Assembly (NCBI GenBank): GCA_020747065.1 | Contig: JAGMVK010000002.1 | Coordinates: 2,232,001-2,296,000 of the forward strand | DNA length: 64,000 nucleotides | Direction of reading: 5' to 3' | Origin: Cadophora sp. MPI-SDFR-AT-0126 | Taxonomy: Eukaryota > Ascomycota > Leotiomycetes > Helotiales > Ploettnerulaceae | In this document: piece after piece, positions 11,398 to 23,334 of the stretch | Layout: each line of letters opens with the position of its first letter | Numbering within the stretch: the first letter of the stretch is position 1 | The notes under the pieces: generated by a model | What the model was told of the DNA's origin: nothing | The model's database searches: none | Seen by the model: the letters and a program-made list of their open reading frames with translations, nothing else | Position numbers and translations under genes: made by a program

Positions 11398-13986
11398 ATG
11401 TCTGGTTTGCCTGGATACGGCTCCGTTGAGGACGGTGGTGAGACCAGAGAACGTGGTTCGAGGAGGAAAAAACTGGCGGGATACTTGAAGGCTGCAAACG
11501 ATATAAGGCAGTCGTACCAGCAGTCTTACTCAGAGAGATGGGGCTCGGCAAATGGAGACTTTAGTGATGATACCAAGGGGATTCCGGGATCGTTCCCAGA
11601 TGTTGCAATAGTGTCGCATGGGGATGAGCAACTTATTTTGTTTCCTTCTTATGCCAAGAAGCATGTCAGACAACAGCCTCCAGATCCAGCTACGAACCCG
11701 GTTCGGAGAGACAGTAGCGGAAGCGAGATGAGTGCTGATGGACCTGGCGATGCGGAATACTGGGCTAAGGAATGGCAAAAGTTCGAGGATGATAGAGCAG
11801 TAGTGGACGTCGATGTGCGAGGTTGGATATATTCCCCTCACAGAGGACCAATGACCAGAAAGAATAGGTTGTTGATTGGACTTGCTCGACAATTGAGTGG
11901 AATTCCAGCACCAAAAGACCCGAATAGAGACAATAGTCCAGACGTTGCTCCGTCACTGATTGCAAGGCACCAAGAACATGAAGCTCGCCGCGATGAGGAA
12001 AGAATTGCTCGTGAAGCGGACGAAATCTTGAGGCGTGGGCGAGGAGAAAAGAAAGCTGCAGCTCAGGGTCGATACAGTGAGAAACCGAGAGATGACTCAG
12101 ATGATGAAAGCATATATGGAGACAAGATCAGGTCTGGAGCACAGACTCCTCTAGGATCAGTTGAACCACCGGGTCCTGGACATCTACACAAGCGACAGTC
12201 ATGGAATCAACCTTCTGACATGTCAACATCAGAGCTGTTAGCTGCAAACACGCATCTAATGGCACGTTTGAAACCTTTCCTGACGAATCCCTTGGTGTCT
12301 ACCCCTATCACGGTCTTCTTCTACGACGAGAAGACTTCTGTATCTCGGACGGTGACGACTAATGATGCTGGCCATTTTATCATGAGAGCTGCTCTTGACT
12401 TTGTACCGACTCATGTGAGAGTGCTGGCTTCAGAACATCTCTCAGCGACTGAGGAGATCAAGATCACCCAGCCGAAGGGGGTAAGTCTCATCAGTGATGT
12501 TGATGATACCATAAAACATTCGTCTATTGGTGGTGGCCCAAGAGAGATCTTCCGGAATGCCTTCATTAGAGATCTAGCGGATCTCACTATCGATGGTGTG
12601 AAGGAGTGGTATAACACCATGTATGACATGGGTGTTGGCATCCATTATGTTTCAAACTCTCCCTGGCAGTTGTTTCCAGTGTTGGTCAGTTTCTTCCGAA
12701 AGGCAGGCCTACCTCCTGGATCCTACCACTTGAAGCAATATAGCGGAATGCTTCAGGGGATATTTGAGCCTGTGGCAGAAAGAAAGAAGGGGACTCTTGA
12801 AAGAATCATGAAAGACTTTCCAGAACGGAAGTTCATCTTGATTGGAGACAGTGGAGAAGCAGACCTGGAGGTCTACACAGATGTTGCCCTTGCCCATCCT
12901 GGCAAAATCCTGGCCATATTCATCCGTGATGTTACCAGCCCAGCGAATCAAGGGTTCTTTGACTCGTCGATGGGACCTTTGAGCGGTGATCGAAGACGGG
13001 GTCGAGCCGACCCGTCTCGAACCGAATCTTGGGACAGCCGCAAGACAACCTCTACTATCTCACTAGATTCGCCGGAGAGGCGACCGAATCTTCCTCCGCG
13101 GTTTGCTACCGAGGTCACCCCTCAGACAAGTGACGGGCCTACTATGGGCAAATTGATAGATTTCGACGATGAAACTGAGCAGATGGATGTCCACGAATCT
13201 CATCGAAGAATCATGCCCAGATCTGCCTCGGATTTCGGGTCCGTGGATTCACCAAGGAGGAAATCTGCTCCAGAAGGTACAAGTCCTCGAGTACCACCTC
13301 CACGTCCCGTTAAACCTGCAGGACTACGTGGTGTATCTACGTCAGGCTCATCATCTGAGCCTGCTTTAGCCACTGCGAAAGCCTCGCCCCCTCCACCACC
13401 AAAGCCTCGTCGACCGACTGGCAATCGAGAGGGTACTAAATCACATCCTCTTTCTCAAGCGACCAGTTCAACAGACTTGAAATCGTCTGAAGAAGATTCC
13501 TACCTAACAAGTGCACGTAACAAAGTAGCTGCAGCTTACAACTCTCTACCGGAAGTCAGATCTCATCTCCCTGGCTATTCTCATGGTCCACAATCCGAAA
13601 GTTCTTCCATTTCATCACAGGAGAAACCACCTCCGCCGCCTCCAAGAAGGGGAACAGGCTCGATTGGCCCCGCGGCAGCCGCCATGACAAAACGAATGTC
13701 TTGGAACAGCACTGATACATCAGACGACGAGCGACCGAACAACGGTTTGCCCGTGAACAAGAAGCTCGACCTGTGGCGAAGACGGTGGAAGCGGGCCAAG
13801 GACATTCTTGATGGGCAGGGTGTGCAGTTGCGGGCTTGGAGGGCAGGAAGCGATGTGTGTTTGGAGGCGGTACAGATGGTTGAGAAGGCGATGCGGGAGA
13901 TGAATGTTGAAGGTTATGGAAGTGATGGGAAGGGAAAGACGGGAGAGGGTGGGGGAGAGATGAAAACGAAAGATATGAAGAGGTGA
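11398..13986 (+). CDS. App1-type phosphatidate phosphatase (DUF2183 protein)
   Basis: 862-residue single-exon protein. The start is ATG 11398; the frame opens six bases earlier only through a TTG. The central DUF2183 catalytic region has the HAD-like DxDxT motif in LISDVDDTIKHSS (about residues 367-371), preceded by a beta-sandwich-like segment (STPITVFFYDEKTS) and followed by YVSNSPWQLFPVL and KFILIGDSGEADLEVY. Yeast App1 is an Mg-dependent phosphatidate phosphatase at cortical actin patches linked to endocytosis. From about residue 540 the protein is disordered and Pro-rich with poly-Pro runs (PPPPPKPRRP, PPPPPPRRG), likely SH3 ligands for actin-patch proteins. It ends in a Trp-rich helix (LWRRRWKRAKDIL) and a charged tail. 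Confidence 0.9.
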   Translation: MSGLPGYGSVEDGGETRERGSRRKKLAGYLKAANDIRQSYQQSYSERWGSANGDFSDDTKGIPGSFPDVAIVSHGDEQLILFPSYAKKHVRQQPPDPATNPVRRDSSGSEMSADGPGDAEYWAKEWQKFEDDRAVVDVDVRGWIYSPHRGPMTRKNRLLIGLARQLSGIPAPKDPNRDNSPDVAPSLIARHQEHEARRDEERIAREADEILRRGRGEKKAAAQGRYSEKPRDDSDDESIYGDKIRSGAQTPLGSVEPPGPGHLHKRQSWNQPSDMSTSELLAANTHLMARLKPFLTNPLVSTPITVFFYDEKTSVSRTVTTNDAGHFIMRAALDFVPTHVRVLASEHLSATEEIKITQPKGVSLISDVDDTIKHSSIGGGPREIFRNAFIRDLADLTIDGVKEWYNTMYDMGVGIHYVSNSPWQLFPVLVSFFRKAGLPPGSYHLKQYSGMLQGIFEPVAERKKGTLERIMKDFPERKFILIGDSGEADLEVYTDVALAHPGKILAIFIRDVTSPANQGFFDSSMGPLSGDRRRGRADPSRTESWDSRKTTSTISLDSPERRPNLPPRFATEVTPQTSDGPTMGKLIDFDDETEQMDVHESHRRIMPRSASDFGSVDSPRRKSAPEGTSPRVPPPRPVKPAGLRGVSTSGSSSEPALATAKASPPPPPKPRRPTGNREGTKSHPLSQATSSTDLKSSEEDSYLTSARNKVAAAYNSLPEVRSHLPGYSHGPQSESSSISSQEKPPPPPPRRGTGSIGPAAAAMTKRMSWNSTDTSDDERPNNGLPVNKKLDLWRRRWKRAKDILDGQGVQLRAWRAGSDVCLEAVQMVEKAMREMNVEGYGSDGKGKTGEGGGEMKTKDMKR

Positions 13987-14216
13987 CATAGTTAATATCC
14001 ATTAGCCGCCAATAATGATATAACGTATCGTACATAGATATTCAAACCCAAACTTCTCTCCGTTGACAGAATTCGCGGAGTATGTTCGTTTTGATAATCG
14101 CTTTATCATTAAATACGGATGATCCTGGAGTTCTATCTTCCAACTAGATACACATAATTTATCTCGGCCTGTGACAACACCACCTCTGAGACGTCGACAT
14201 CCTATTCACTTGCTCC

Positions 14217-15822
14217 CTACTGCAGTTCATGCCTAAACTCCTCACTGATGGGCATTCCATTCATATCGACCTGACTCCTCTGCGATCCTCCACCCACAGG
14301 CCTTCTCACAATGCCCCCCAGACTCGAACTATACCCTCCCTCACCACTACCACCACCAATCTCCTGCACCCCAGCCGGCACATTCCAACTCCCCCTGTTC
14401 TCACCACCCAGCTCATTAACCTCGCTGTGTGTCCCTAACTCGTTTACTCCTGTCACAGCAGCAGGAGGAGGAGGATGACTCTGCATCATCATGGGCGACT
14501 GGCTCTGCGGGGGCGAGAAGCCTGAGCCCATGGGACTCACACCGCCTTGACTGCTAAGGTTACTAGTTCGTCTAGTCTGGTCTTGAGCCAGTTCGCTGTA
14601 CTGGCTTGGTGGGCTGGACACGAGCGTTGCTGGCGGATTGGTGTAGACTGGCGGTGGGGATTGGGAAGTCGGATACGTATTCGTGCTCGTTTGTGTATTA
14701 GTATTCTCCCCATACGAAGAACTCGATAAGTGTCCCCCTCCCACCAAGGCAGGTCTATACACCTCCTGCGTCCCCACGGCCGCAGCCTGTTTCTCAGGGT
14801 ACACACCCATAGCTGGATGCTGTTGCTGTTGAAGAGGGGGAGTACTGCCATAAGCAGCTGCAGGCTTCATGGTCCCTCCTATCTCCGCAACATTGTTGTT
14901 GTTCATCCCATACGCCGTCAGAGCACTCGCTTGCTCATTCTGGATCCTCGCCTGCGTAGCAGCGGACTCCGCACGCTTCTGCTTACGTTTACGGAGGCAG
15001 AACCAGAGTAGGAAAGCTAGGAACGCGATGACAGCCACGCCTCCCACTGCGCCGCCGACGATAGCTCCAATGGGGGTTTTGGAGTGCTTGTTTGGTCTGG
15101 GTGTCGGTCTTGGAGATGTTGAAGGCGTGCTCGTTGAGTCTGAACCAGAGCCTGGGACGACGGAGATGGTGGGTGTGGAGGGGACGGATGTTTCAGTGGC
15201 TGTTGGATCGGGCGTGGCGAAGAAATTGTCGGTGGTGGTCGTGTCGCTGGAATTGAAACCGTCGGTTTCTATGCGCGAGACAATCAGGCCGTAGGAGGTT
15301 GTTGAGCAGCCGAAGTTGTAGGCTGTGTATCCTGAACCAAAGTCGAATCCGAAGAAGCCGCAATATGGTTCTTCCGCTGGACTTTTCATGTATTTAGTTA
15401 CAGATCTTGAACTTGTTGACGAGAAGAGGGCACGACTTGGGATCTCACCAGAATATCTCGGACTTTTGCGGAATTCCCGACTGAGGATAATTCCAACATT
15501 GCGTGATCCAATCGTATGCTATACTCGTCTGTCCACATCCCTCATATAACCTCCCGTTCACCGTCTGAAACAGACATGTCTGCGAATTATCGCACTGTGG
15601 TTGTCCATATCCTCCAGGAATCGTCCACTCGGTACAGACATTTGTCAACGCCCTCCCCTTGAGCTTCTGCTTCACTAACTCCACTGAAGGAGCAGCTGTA
15701 GGTTGTAAGAAGACTTGTCCGAATCCACCAGCAAGCGTCTGTGTAGGGATTGCGCCGATCGCGAAGCCGCCCACTGAGGATACCAGCGCTGCTACAGCTG
15801 TATATCGCAGTAATGAAGCCAT
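14217..15822 (-). CDS. Single-pass cell-surface protein with Ser/Thr-rich stalk
   Basis: 512 residues in two exons (15822-15449, 15381-14217; 67-nt intron). A signal peptide (MASLLRYTAVAALVSSVGGFA) starts at ATG 15822. The ectodomain is Cys- and Trp-containing (NVCTEW, CDNSQTCLF, CGQTS, QCWNYP, then YCGFFGFDFGSGYTAYNFGC), followed by a Ser/Thr/Pro-rich stalk. One membrane segment lies near residues 227-250 (IGAIVGGAVGGVAVIAFLAF) with a KRKQKR stop-transfer. The cytosolic tail of about 255 residues is Gln/Pro/Ser-rich and disordered. The architecture resembles fungal wall-stress or Mid2-like sensors, but I do not recognise a WSC domain. Role as a surface sensor is inference. The gene is convergent with the APP1-like gene (230 bp between stops). 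Confidence 0.75.
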
Positions 15823-16827
15823 GGCCGAAATCAATCACGAAACCAGAAGACAGACAATACAGGACGTGACAACAATTGATGACGACGAGAATCGCGAGCA
15901 AAGGAAAGAGAGCCGATGTCGTACATGGGCAAGACAGTAGATATGTATGGAAATGAGCTGAGCCGACCACCTTGTTCGTTCATTCGCTTGCTCATGACTC
16001 TCACCGACGCCATGTCTTCAGCTGGGTGGACCGCGCTGTTTTTAAGACGCCATCTTTCGTCCCAGAGTGTGCAGAATGCGGGACATGAGGCTCTCCCGTC
16101 TCCAAAGTGGAGGTGATTGGAGATAGAAGACTGAAGGATTTCAAAGGAGCTAGCGCAACCTATCATCTCTCTCACTTGAGAGATAGCGCAAGTGGATCCC
16201 CGTTCTTATGCTAGGTTCGAGGGACAGCGAGTCCCTGAATGCAATTGCAGTTGCACTTGTGTGACGGCAGGTGGACAGACGGGAGCTGGGAAAAGGCAAG
16301 GGGACGCCACGATGAGGTTTTCCCCATTTGGAGGAGGCAGTGAGACATTCGCTTAGCGAGCTGAAAACCCCTGAGCGAATCACAACGCGCATCTTCCTTG
16401 GCATATCGATACGAGAGTGTGATGGTTGGTGCCAAGATGTTTATTGACTGCGAGGCTGTGAAGATCCAATAAACGTTTGTTGTACAGGGCGAAGGATTGC
16501 ACGAGCGGGATGTGCAAACAAATGTAAGAGTCCCGATCCGTGGGACGGAACAGCTTCCCGATCTTCTGTCCGAGGCTCGCGAGGCTGACTCGGTGCTAGA
16601 TTTTAGGGACAGCGAGAAATCTAAAAGTTTTGAGGCTCTGGATGCTCGCATAGGGCTGACAGATAGTGGCACGCTGAGACCGATAGACTTGTCACATATA
16701 TAGTGGTTGACCCAAACTTGGTAGCCATCTGTCTTCCAGTGATTCTCGGAAATTTTGAACTTTGAACTGCGTAAAATCTTGGGTATTCGTAAATCATATT
16801 TGCCCATATTTCCGACCATACTTTTTT
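15823..16827. other. Intergenic region between surface protein and Zn2Cys6 factor
   Basis: 1.0 kb. It holds the promoter of the surface protein and the 3' side of the transcription factor. The string GGGACAGCGAG occurs twice (near 16212 and 16607), and a short imperfect hairpin lies near 16159-16185. Open frames here are overlapping and lack domains. Confidence 0.45.
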
Positions 16828-18668
16828 CTACCCCAACCCGGAGAACCCGCTCTCGCTGGACGTATCGGACATCAAGAATGAACCAGTATACCAACTGTCG
16901 TCCTCGAGAAAGTTCATCCAATCATCTCCTGGAGTACTGACCATACTTGCACTCATCGAAGTCGGTGTCATCATACCCAGAGGGTTCTTCAACTTCCACT
17001 CCCACTTCATGCCATCGCCAAACTCCATCTGCACCACATCATTCATGTGGATTTCCGAAACGGTATCTGCCTCGCCAGGCCTGTGTAGATGGATCCTCTC
17101 CAATTCCCACCATTCCCTAATCATCCTTACACCCGACTCGCTGTCCCACATGCCTTCTCTTCGTGGACAGCGACTCAGGAGCTCAATAGCGAGAGTCTTG
17201 ATCTGCTTATCCTGGCATCGAATACACACATAATACAATGGACCGACAACACCCAGATCTGACGAAAACGTAGCAACCGTCTTGCCGTTCTTGATATCCT
17301 GCTCCTCGGTCGCAATCAGTGACCTGCATAAGTTCACAATGACGCGGAACTCGTCTGTGTGTTTTGCGAAATTGACCGGGCAATTCATGGCCGCAGCCAG
17401 TGGTCGAAGATCTGTAGCATCCGGTATCATCGCTGATATTATCTGAGAGGTTAGATGATGGATTTTTAGCAGTGCTGCTCCTCGGAGCTCGCGATTGTTG
17501 AGCAATGCAGACTTGGCTCGCATGAAACGCTCAAATGCGAAATTCCATCGCCGATTCTCTTCTGCGTATTTTTGGAACAGGTCGAAAGCTTCAAGCGGTT
17601 GTTCGCACATTGATAGAGAACCTTTGGTTGTTAGTATTTGATCCGGTCGATTTAAATAGCAGACTACTCACCATCGAGCAAGTAAGTCATTCGGAAGAGC
17701 GAATTGGCGACTACATTCATACTGTTCCTCGCCTCTTCTAACGTCTCGAATACTTCGGGTATCGGTAGCGTCCTCGAACTCACATGAGCCAGCTCGGTTA
17801 CCATTTTCCTCCGCTCTGGTGTTGGCCGGGTATCGATGAACAGAATGGCTTGGATGCTAAGTCGAAGGAATAGAGGTGCAATTTCCGTTGCAATGGCATG
17901 TTCGTCCGCCGCAGATTTCGACTTCAAATCTCGTAAGATTTTGAGACCACTTTGTAGATGTGCCATTGCCGAAACGAAATGTCCTCTCAGAGAATCAAAG
18001 CCTACAGTCATGAGTCTCGAATAACCAAAACCGGGCTGTAAAATGAGAACAACTCACAAACGAACAGAATACACGACATTAGAGCCGTCAGAGGTGCTTG
18101 TGTTCCATCTGCTAGAGATCTCCTCAAATGTCCAATTGCCTTCATATATTGATTTACCGCGAATGCATGTCCCTTGCTCACCTCACTGCTATCATAAGTG
18201 AGCCTCCTATTCGCAAATTCCTCATGTATAGACCCAATTGCAATGACTGCATGCCGTAGGCTGGGTTCCGCGGCACTTGCTTGCAGGACCAGCTTCTCCC
18301 AGAAATCCGAGGAGTAGAACCCCGTCAGCTCTACCCCCGTTTGCGATATGAAGTATTGAAACCCGCGCTTTTCCTGAGCACTTCCTGGGAGGAGAGCTGG
18401 TAGTCGCTGGATGAGGGATGCGGAATTGGAGTTAGAATTCGTGACGGCAAATTCGGGAAGGTAGCCGTCGCAGTTTCGGCCGGTACTCGTGCAGCGTTTG
18501 CAATGGGGTTTGGCTTCGTCACATTTGATTCTGCGGACTCTGAGAAGAGTCAGTAGGTGCAGCTGGGGAGTTGAGGGATGCTTACTTGCAGGTATAGCAG
18601 CCAGTTCTTGTCTTGGGACCACACTGTCTCCTTCGCTTCACTTGTTTCTGGGGTACTTGATCTGCCAT
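16828..18668 (-). CDS. Zn2Cys6 fungal transcription factor
   Basis: 562 residues in four exons: 18668-18586, 18539-18058, 18001-17672 and 17621-16828. The binuclear zinc cluster is complete only after splicing intron 1: Cys at residues 24, 27, 34, 41, 44 and 51 (C-x2-C-x6-C-x6-C-x2-C-x6-C), preceded by a basic segment KRRRQCGPKTRTG. The remaining 500 residues resemble the C-terminal 'fungal transcription factor' region of C6 proteins with helical segments (ALMSCILFVCF, TSQIISAMIPDA) and an acidic end. It should bind CGG-containing sites in the nucleus. Its target is unknown. It stands alone, and no adjacent gene cluster suggests a pathway. Confidence 0.92.
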
Positions 18669-19760
18669 ATTGGCTATGTCTCTTGAAGGTCTTAGAACAA
18701 ACAGCGCTTGGTATCAAATTCGAGGTTGCAATTGAATAGGGAGAGCACGGCACAGTGGAGAGAGCAGTGAAAAGCACGAAAAGAGGAGTTAAGTAAGAGG
18801 CAGAAAGTATGCTTAAATGACGACTCTCACAAATAGGCTACAAAACGACGATCCATATGCGGCACAGTTGAAACTTGCAACTGTCAAGCTTTCATCACAG
18901 CAAGCTGGATGGACGCGACTTAGCTGAGCCACAATGTAAGGCTGAGGCACGGCTCCACTCCACCAATCAACTCTGAAGATCAGCGAAGTGACGAATCAGA
19001 GTTAGATGTCATTTACCCCAGCTTACGTGAGCATCTACACCGGCACTGTGGTACAAGGGGAGGTCAACAAACGCTCCTAGGGAATTTATTGCATTAAGCT
19101 TAAATGTATCTATTTGGGGAATCACAAAGCATGCCTTATTGCGTCAGATCATCAGGCGACCAAGAGCTCGAGACAAGGCAGTAGAATGACATTCCTGGTG
19201 AAGGCTTGGCAGTAGCCTCCGTCTCTCAGGCCCAGGTTGGTTCTCCACCTGTGTCGTTATGCAAGGTCAGTCAGTACTTTAGAGTTACTGATTCATAGCC
19301 GATGATTGAGATAATGTCCCCTGCCCTGATTCTAAGCTAAAAACGTACTTCGTTTTAGCTTGGGTCTATCTGAATTAAACAACAAGCGTAGAATTCGCTT
19401 AGCAACAAAACAACCTTTCTGTGGAAGAAATATCTCCTTACCAAATCACAAGAACAGTGCTTTTATATCCCACAAAGAAGGGACTATGCACATGTCCCTC
19501 TTCATCGCCACCCGTCATATCTCAGGATCATTCCATTCCTCCCAGCCATCCTCAAACATCTCACAAAGCATCTCAACCTCGTGGGCTGCATGGCCTCAGC
19601 ACTGTTACAAATGCAGGGATATTGGAAGATTAGATTTACTTGACAGAAGTCCACCACTCACGTGGTACAGCAATCGAGAAGAGAGATACTCTTTCAAAAC
19701 AAGTTTGGAGCTGCAAATAAAACACACTAGTCTTTGAGCCACAGGCTCAATTCGAAGGTA
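18669..19760. other. Intergenic region upstream of Zn2Cys6 factor
   Basis: 1.1 kb covering the promoter of the transcription factor and the 3' end of DRS1. Only short chance frames are present. Confidence 0.5.
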
Positions 19761-22338
19761 TCATTTCGTAAATACACAAATCTCTACCCTCTTCTTCCCA
19801 AACTTCCCACCCTTAGCGCCCCCCTTCGAAGGCGGCTTCCCACCCGCTACCTTCTTCTTCCCCTTCCCCTTCACATCCTTCTTCGCCTGCGCCAACGCAC
19901 CCTTCCCGTCTCGCTCCGCCCTCCCCTTCTTCCAAACCTTGCCCTCCGTCCTCGCCTCTCTATCATCCAATTTCTTCTTATCCTTGTTACTCAACTTACC
20001 CGGCTTCTTCTTCAGTATGCTCTCCACGCCATTGAGTGCGTCCCTGCCCACCTTCTTCGCAGTCCTCTTATCCTGCTCGCTCTCAAACCACGTGCGCTTC
20101 GGTCTCCCCTTGATTTCTTCCTCGTGCGTCATAATGTTCTCTCCTTTGCGGACTTGCATCTCCACTTGTGCGAGCTGCTTGTCCTCCTTCTCCTCTTTCA
20201 GGATCTCATCGATCTCATCTGCCATACCCTCGACTTTCTGAGCCCATTCGTCTGCTTCGGAAGCTTCGACTACTCGGCTTACGATCTTGGCTCCTTGAGC
20301 TCGACCGCTCTTCACGGCGGCTTTGACGACTTTGCGGTCGGGTTCGGCGGCGAGTGTGCAGGCTCTACCTTGGCGGCCGGCACGGGCTGTTCGTCCGACT
20401 CTGTGGAGGTAGATCTCGTGAGATTGAGGGGCTTCGTAGTTGATTACAGTGTCTACGCCTTTGATATCGAGACCTCTGGATGCTAAATCGGTGGCTAGAA
20501 GAAACGATGCTTTGCCATCTCTGAAGGACTCTACACTTGTGATTCGCTATAACATTGTCAGAAAAATACATAATATGGGAGATTTCGACGCGTACCTGTT
20601 CTTGGCTCATGCTACCATGCAACTCAGTAGCTTTCAACCCAGAAAGTCCAAAGATAACTCTCGCTCTGTGTGCTTCCTTCTTCTGACGAAAGAAAACAAT
20701 CACCCGATCAGTATAGACATTCGCACACAGATATAGCAAATATCCCATTCGCTTCGTCTCCCTTCCAGGACGCAGACGAATGAATTCCTGCACCAGCGTT
20801 GTAACAGTTTGTTTCTGCGAATCGACCAATAACCTGACCGGTCTGTTGAGACCAACACGAATCAGATTGTCAACGGACGAAGTCATGGTAGCAGAGAACA
20901 ACATAGTCTGTCTCGACTTTGGGATCGTAGTGAGAATCTCGTTCAACTCATCCGCGAAACCAGCTTCCAGCATTCGATCAGCTTCGTCAAGAACCAGGAT
21001 CTCAAGCGTATCGACTGTAAAACTTGCTGAATTGCGCATGTGATCAATGAACCGACCGGGTGTGGCGATGATAACATCCGGACGAAGTCGTAATTCAGCT
21101 TCTTGGACTTTGAGACTGAGACCTCCGACTGCGAGACAGAATTTGATGTCAGTATGACTTGCGAGTTTTGTGGCGACGGCGTGGCATTGGATGGCCAATT
21201 CACGAGTAGGCATGAGGATGGCTACTCTGCTCGTTGGGACTTTCTTAGGGCGGTATAGAAGACGTTCGAGAACTGGGACAATGAATGCTGCAGTCTTTCC
21301 CGACCCAGTAACAGCTCCACCGACCACATCCTTTCCTAGCAGTGCGACAGGTATAGTCTTGGCTTGAATTGGTGTAGGCGCAGAGAAACCAACAGCTGCT
21401 AGACCTCGAAGAATTGGTCTTGATAAGGACATGCCTTGAAAGGAAGAGTAAGTCGCAGCCTTTGACCCCTTAGCAGGCTTCTCTTCTGGCGCAAAGAAAG
21501 CTTCTCGACGAGCTGCCTCCTCCGGATCGTCATCCCTTTCACCGTCATCTGAAGAACCGTCTGACTCCATATCATCAGGATGGGGAGCCGGACTAGCAAC
21601 CGAGTCTGCATCTGAATCATTGCCTTCCTCTTGATCGCCCTCATCAGCAGATTCCTCTTCCTCTTTCTCATCCCCAGATTCTTCTTCGTCAGACCCAACA
21701 CCCATGCCGAACCCATCCTCAGCCATGAACTCATCCTGCGCGTCACTATCTAGCTCCAGATCAAGCCCCTCCGCAGAGTCCTCTTCAGCATCACTGCCAT
21801 CCACATCCACCTCCGCATCTACTTCTCCGTCTCTGTCTCCCTCCATCTCACCGACATCCCCGCCAACCTTCCCTTCCCCTCTCTTCTCCCTCCTCCTCTT
21901 GATAATCTCATCAATATCAACCGCCCTCTTATCACCTCCCCTCCCATTCCCGTTCGACCCCAATCCTTTCTTCGCACTCTCAAATCCCCACCCTTCAAAT
22001 TCCTCCATCCCACCAAGTGCCTCCTTCCCATCCTCCAATTGAAACTCGAAATCCGAATCCATAGCCCCATCATCCTCATCCTTCGCGCCCCATACACCCT
22101 GATCGTCTTCCTCTTCTACATCACCATCATCGCCGTTGGCGGTGGCTTTGCCCTTGCCTTTCTTCGCCTTTTTAGCTTTCTTCGACGATCCTGCAGTAGC
22201 AGCAGCTTCGAGCTTGCGCTTTTTGGAGGACGGGGGTGGGGAGGCGGGGAGTTCTTCTTCCTGTAAAAGATCGTCTTCGTTATCGGAGAGAGTGAGGATG
22301 AATTCCTCTTCCGCTTTTCGCTTGACTGGTGGCGCCAT
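19761..22338 (-). CDS. DRS1: DEAD-box RNA helicase DRS1 (60S ribosome biogenesis)
   Basis: 842 residues in two exons (22338-20596, 20546-19761; 49-nt intron with GTACGC donor). About 290 N-terminal residues are very acidic with Lys clusters. The helicase core then shows the Q motif (FSAPTPIQ), Walker A AVTGSGKT near 343, PTRELA, DEAD near 451, SAT near 483, and after the intron [15 protein letters not shown] and HRVGRTAR. The C-terminal Lys/Gly-rich tail ([17 protein letters not shown]) is typical of nucleolar helicases. Drs1 acts in pre-rRNA processing for the large subunit. The ATG at 22338 gives the expected [13 protein letters not shown] start. Long plus-strand frames across this gene arise from the acidic/basic repeats. 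Confidence 0.92.
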
Positions 22339-23334
22339 GGTGGGGTTGAGACGCAATTCGTTGTGCTGGGTTTTGGAAGATTCTCTGCTCGGGACTTGAC
22401 TTTACTTCAGGAACTTTTTTGTGTTTGAGGGCGGTGCGGGATGGCAGATTCGCTGCTTTGGGATTAAGGCGATGTGGGGTAATTCGACGAGAGAGATCCA
22501 TCGATGAACAGACAATTGGATGGCAAGAATTATTTTACTAGAATGGTCCAATAGAAAGCATATCGCAGTACATATCTAGAGCATTGGTAATTCATTGTGA
22601 AGGTTTGACGTTGGAAAAGAGTACTCGCCTCACACATTATACACAAACAACCAAACACTGTGAGCAATTGGGAGGAGAGTTTCCAAGCGCTTAGGGACTG
22701 AATTATCTGAGATTCAAGAGTTATTTCGATGTTTCTACTCCTAGAAGAAGTCCTTCGGTTTACCTCCTGAGTTTCTTGTTGAAAAACATTAAGCCAATGT
22801 AAGTTCAGCTAATTGGATTCAAAGGAGATATCGCTTATGTTATCTTGCGCGGCTACACCCATCATGAAGTAATGGCTCCTATTTTTAAAAGAAGCCTATC
22901 TCACAAGACGGTTCATTTCAATCTCAAGTATAGGAAGCTTATTTTCAATACCATTTAATTGAGCTATTATACAAGCGAAGAAGCCTCAGGAAACAAAGAA
23001 GAGGTGCCTTTTGAGTAGAAGAAGCGCCAAGTGTAAAATGCGCATTTTGAAAAGCAAATGTATTCATGAGATTGTCCTTCATGAAGGCAAAGAACACCTG
23101 CAGTGAAGCAAGTTCAAGCCCGTTACCTCCTTCCATCAGGAATTTGTGTGAAGTATGGAAAATGATGTACAAAAAGGAAGTTGAAGATCTCCAACGCGAG
23201 AACCAATGAAGATTCTGCTCAGATTGCCCAACTGCGAATGCAAAAGTGGCTATCATGAAGGATGCGTGGATGTTATCAAACGCGTGTCCGAATGTGAGAA
23301 CAAACGGTGTCAAAATGCTCCCAATGCGTATTGG
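22339..23334. other. Intergenic region between DRS1 and GNAT genes
   Basis: 1.0 kb with AT-rich stretches. It contains the DRS1 promoter and the acetyltransferase 3' region. No gene is supported. Confidence 0.5.

Noticed and set aside
19734..20486. Long plus-strand Leu/Arg-rich frame
   Set aside because: It is the antisense shadow of the Lys/Glu-rich DRS1 C-terminus.
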